The position numbers were made by a program, and so were the translations under genes. From NCBI GenBank assembly GCA_016899975.1, contig JACJJN010000004.1:1-64000 (forward strand): a DNA stretch of 64,000 nucleotides. Reading direction: 5' to 3'. How positions within the stretch are numbered: the first letter of the stretch is position 1; each line of letters opens with the position of its first letter. Shown here one piece after another: positions 62,611 through 64,000 of this stretch. Below the pieces are notes generated by a model. That model ran no database searches. It was not told the DNA's origin and saw nothing but the letters and a program-made list of their open reading frames with translations. This DNA is from Lacrimispora saccharolytica. Its GTDB lineage: Bacteria > Bacillota > Clostridia > Lachnospirales > Lachnospiraceae.

Positions 62611-63857
62611 CCTAACTTTCTCCTATGCCGAACTCTCCTACGCATTTTTTCATTCTTATTTTTGTTTATAAATTCGTTCAATGCCGGCACTAATAGAAAC
62701 AGAAAGGTATTCACATGTACTTCTAATAAGCGCGGCTCAATAAAACAATATAAAAGCACTATGCCAAAAATAAAGCATCTGATCTTTCCTTCTGTTCTTC
62801 TTATATATTTGCTGCAGAGAACAAACAAAAAAATCGTGATACAGAATATTAGAATGCCAAAATTAACCAGTATATATCCATAAGATGAATCTACAAAATT
62901 GTAACTTGCCAAAAGGCTGTCTGTATCCGTTGAACCTCCAAAACCAATCCATTCTATATTATTTCCAAAAAGGTGAACACCATAATTCCGAATAGCGTTC
63001 GCCGTCAGCCGAATCCTATCTGTCAACAGATTATTGATCAATTTTGTAATGGGCAGGGGCATTGTAATGCAAAGCAAAAATAATCCAGCCGATAAGTATA
63101 CCACCAGGTAATCATAAATATTGCATCCAAACTTTTTCATCTTATCTCCAACTCTGGATCCTGCTTTTTGAAGCCAGCCACATATTTGTTTTTTTCCGAC
63201 AATCCATAAGATGGCTGCGATAATTCCAAAGGTCAAAAATCCCATTCTGCTGTCTGTCAACTTATAAACCAGGAAATTAAATATTTCTGCTGCCGCAAAT
63301 TCCTGATTTGATAAAGAGGAATTTTTAAACCATAAATATAATAAAAAGATAAACAAACAACTGGTTACCATCACACTGGGATAGGTGTAACCCAAGGCAT
63401 GGCGTATAGGAATATCCTCTCTTTTAAACAACAGGTCAGGAATAATATTGAAAGAACTGCTCACAACAATAATTCCCATCAATATGCTCTGTAACCACAA
63501 CGTTTTTCTGGCAATGTCATCAAATTCCATCCCCTGGGAAGCAATCAGCAGTACGCTTACAAATAATAATGTGCTGTCATCTGTAACCAACGATCCAACT
63601 CCAAGAAGTGTCATAAGGACAAAATATCCAAGGAATTTTTTCGTCGATGCGCTTCCAGTCAAGCTGATTTTGGATTTATTTTCCAGTCTGTATTGATCAT
63701 ATAGGTCTGCTGCAATTTTTACTCCTGCTACTCCAAAAGATATATATCGCATGATAACAAATACCCTTGCCAACAAAGTATATTCTGTAAACATTGTTGA
63801 TTGTAATACAGTAGCAACCACATAAAGAACATATGCACTATAAAATATCCTATTCAT
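62607..63857 (-). CDS. Wzy-like polysaccharide polymerase 2
   Basis: I take the ATG at 63857 (MNRIFYSAYV), which follows AAGGAG and overlaps the stop of the preceding gene (ATGAATAG); the upstream ATG at 63881 is less likely. 416 residues with about ten hydrophobic segments and an external loop near 285-325 (including G-F-G-G-S-T-D-T-D-S-L-L-A-S-Y-N-F-V-D-S), similar to the corresponding loop of Wzy/EpsG-like proteins. The C-terminal tail is basic. Distinct from the polymerase at 39 kb. Function is inferred from topology and context. Confidence 0.75.
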   Translation of the reverse strand: MNRIFYSAYVLYVVATVLQSTMFTEYTLLARVFVIMRYISFGVAGVKIAADLYDQYRLENKSKISLTGSASTKKFLGYFVLMTLLGVGSLVTDDSTLLFVSVLLIASQGMEFDDIARKTLWLQSILMGIIVVSSSFNIIPDLLFKREDIPIRHALGYTYPSVMVTSCLFIFLLYLWFKNSSLSNQEFAAAEIFNFLVYKLTDSRMGFLTFGIIAAILWIVGKKQICGWLQKAGSRVGDKMKKFGCNIYDYLVVYLSAGLFLLCITMPLPITKLINNLLTDRIRLTANAIRNYGVHLFGNNIEWIGFGGSTDTDSLLASYNFVDSSYGYILVNFGILIFCITIFLFVLCSKYIRRTEGKIRCFIFGIVLLYCFIEPRLLEVHVNTFLFLLVPALNEFINKNKNEKMRRRVRHRRKLG

Positions 63858-64000
63858 CCGTTTGCTCCTTGTACTTACCATTTACTTTCCTAATACTGCT
63901 AATAACATTTTCCCCTGGCACAGTTGTTTTCCCACAATTTCCACATTTGATTTCATAATCCTGTAGTCCTCTTCCGACAAGCTTTTCAATTTCAAAGGTA
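63850..64000 (-). CDS. C-terminal end of an unidentified gene, cut by window
   Basis: Minus-strand frame without stop from the window edge to TAG at 63850-63852, about 49 codons: ...EIEKLVGRGLQDYEIKC... then a C-x-x-C pair (C-G-N-C), ending in Y-K-E-Q-T-D-E. The overlap with the next start codon shows that it belongs to the same operon. The single C-x-x-C might bind zinc; too little remains to name it. Confidence 0.6.
   Translation of the reverse strand, partial: TFEIEKLVGRGLQDYEIKCGNCGKTTVPGENVISSIRKVNGKYKEQTDE

Overview
The window looks like a chromosomal piece of a Gram-positive, anaerobic, spore-forming gut-type clostridium, most likely a Lachnospiraceae member. Supporting signs are the AAGGAGG-type ribosome sites, the sigma-A promoters (TTGACA / TATAAT), the large Bacillus/Clostridium-type SRP RNA, the spore protein YyaC, a split two-subunit transketolase, an FprA flavoprotein and MntP behind a yybP-ykoY element. 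No species is claimed. The order is not interrupted by rRNA, tRNA, CRISPR or intact insertion sequences.

Region 1 (1-38.9 kb) is mostly housekeeping and moderately G+C-rich. It carries envelope proteins (CvpA family, a DUF5711-like protein, a LysM protein with a degenerate JAB/MPN-like domain) and YyaC. Next come an unusual PEP/pyruvate-binding-domain protein, a LacI regulator with a transaldolase-like protein and split transketolase, and the dnaX-ybaB-recR cluster behind phosphofructokinase. Then follow dapA (lysine riboswitch plus terminator) and dapB, an SSB-like protein, typA/bipA, an M42 peptidase, a deleted ABC-transporter pseudogene, mntP (Mn riboswitch), the SRP RNA, fprA, recQ, ribosomal L25/Ctc, and a MerR regulator with a textbook 19-bp-spacer promoter. 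Intergenic spaces hold two kinds of repeat. One is a REP/MITE-like family whose ends carry GTAAC-N-GTTCAGC. The other is three very long imperfect hairpins of about 270-320 bp.

Region 2 (39-48.7 kb, plus strand, visibly A+T-richer) is a surface-polysaccharide locus. It has two transcription blocks: polymerase, two GT2 transferases and a Wzx flippase; then GT4, GT4, a radical SAM/SPASM protein and another GT4-like transferase. Region 3 (48.8-57.2 kb, minus) is one 2779-residue secreted protein. It combines a phosphodiester glycosidase, a purple-acid-phosphatase-like metallophosphoesterase, cell-wall-binding repeats and six BspA-type leucine-rich blocks. Region 4 (57.5-64 kb, minus) is a second glycan operon: GtrA, YfhO, a CsbB/GtrB-type GT2, a membrane acyltransferase, a polymerase-like protein and the tail of a cut-off gene. 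GtrA, YfhO and CsbB together form the known three-part system that glycosylates cell-wall polymers outside the cell.

The most unusual items are the three giant hairpins and the GTAAC/GTTCAGC mobile-like repeats, the P-loop-less KaiC-like/PPDK_N fusion, the inactive-looking JAB domain on a LysM protein, the radical SAM enzyme inside the glycan operon, and the combined glycosidase/phosphatase surface giant.
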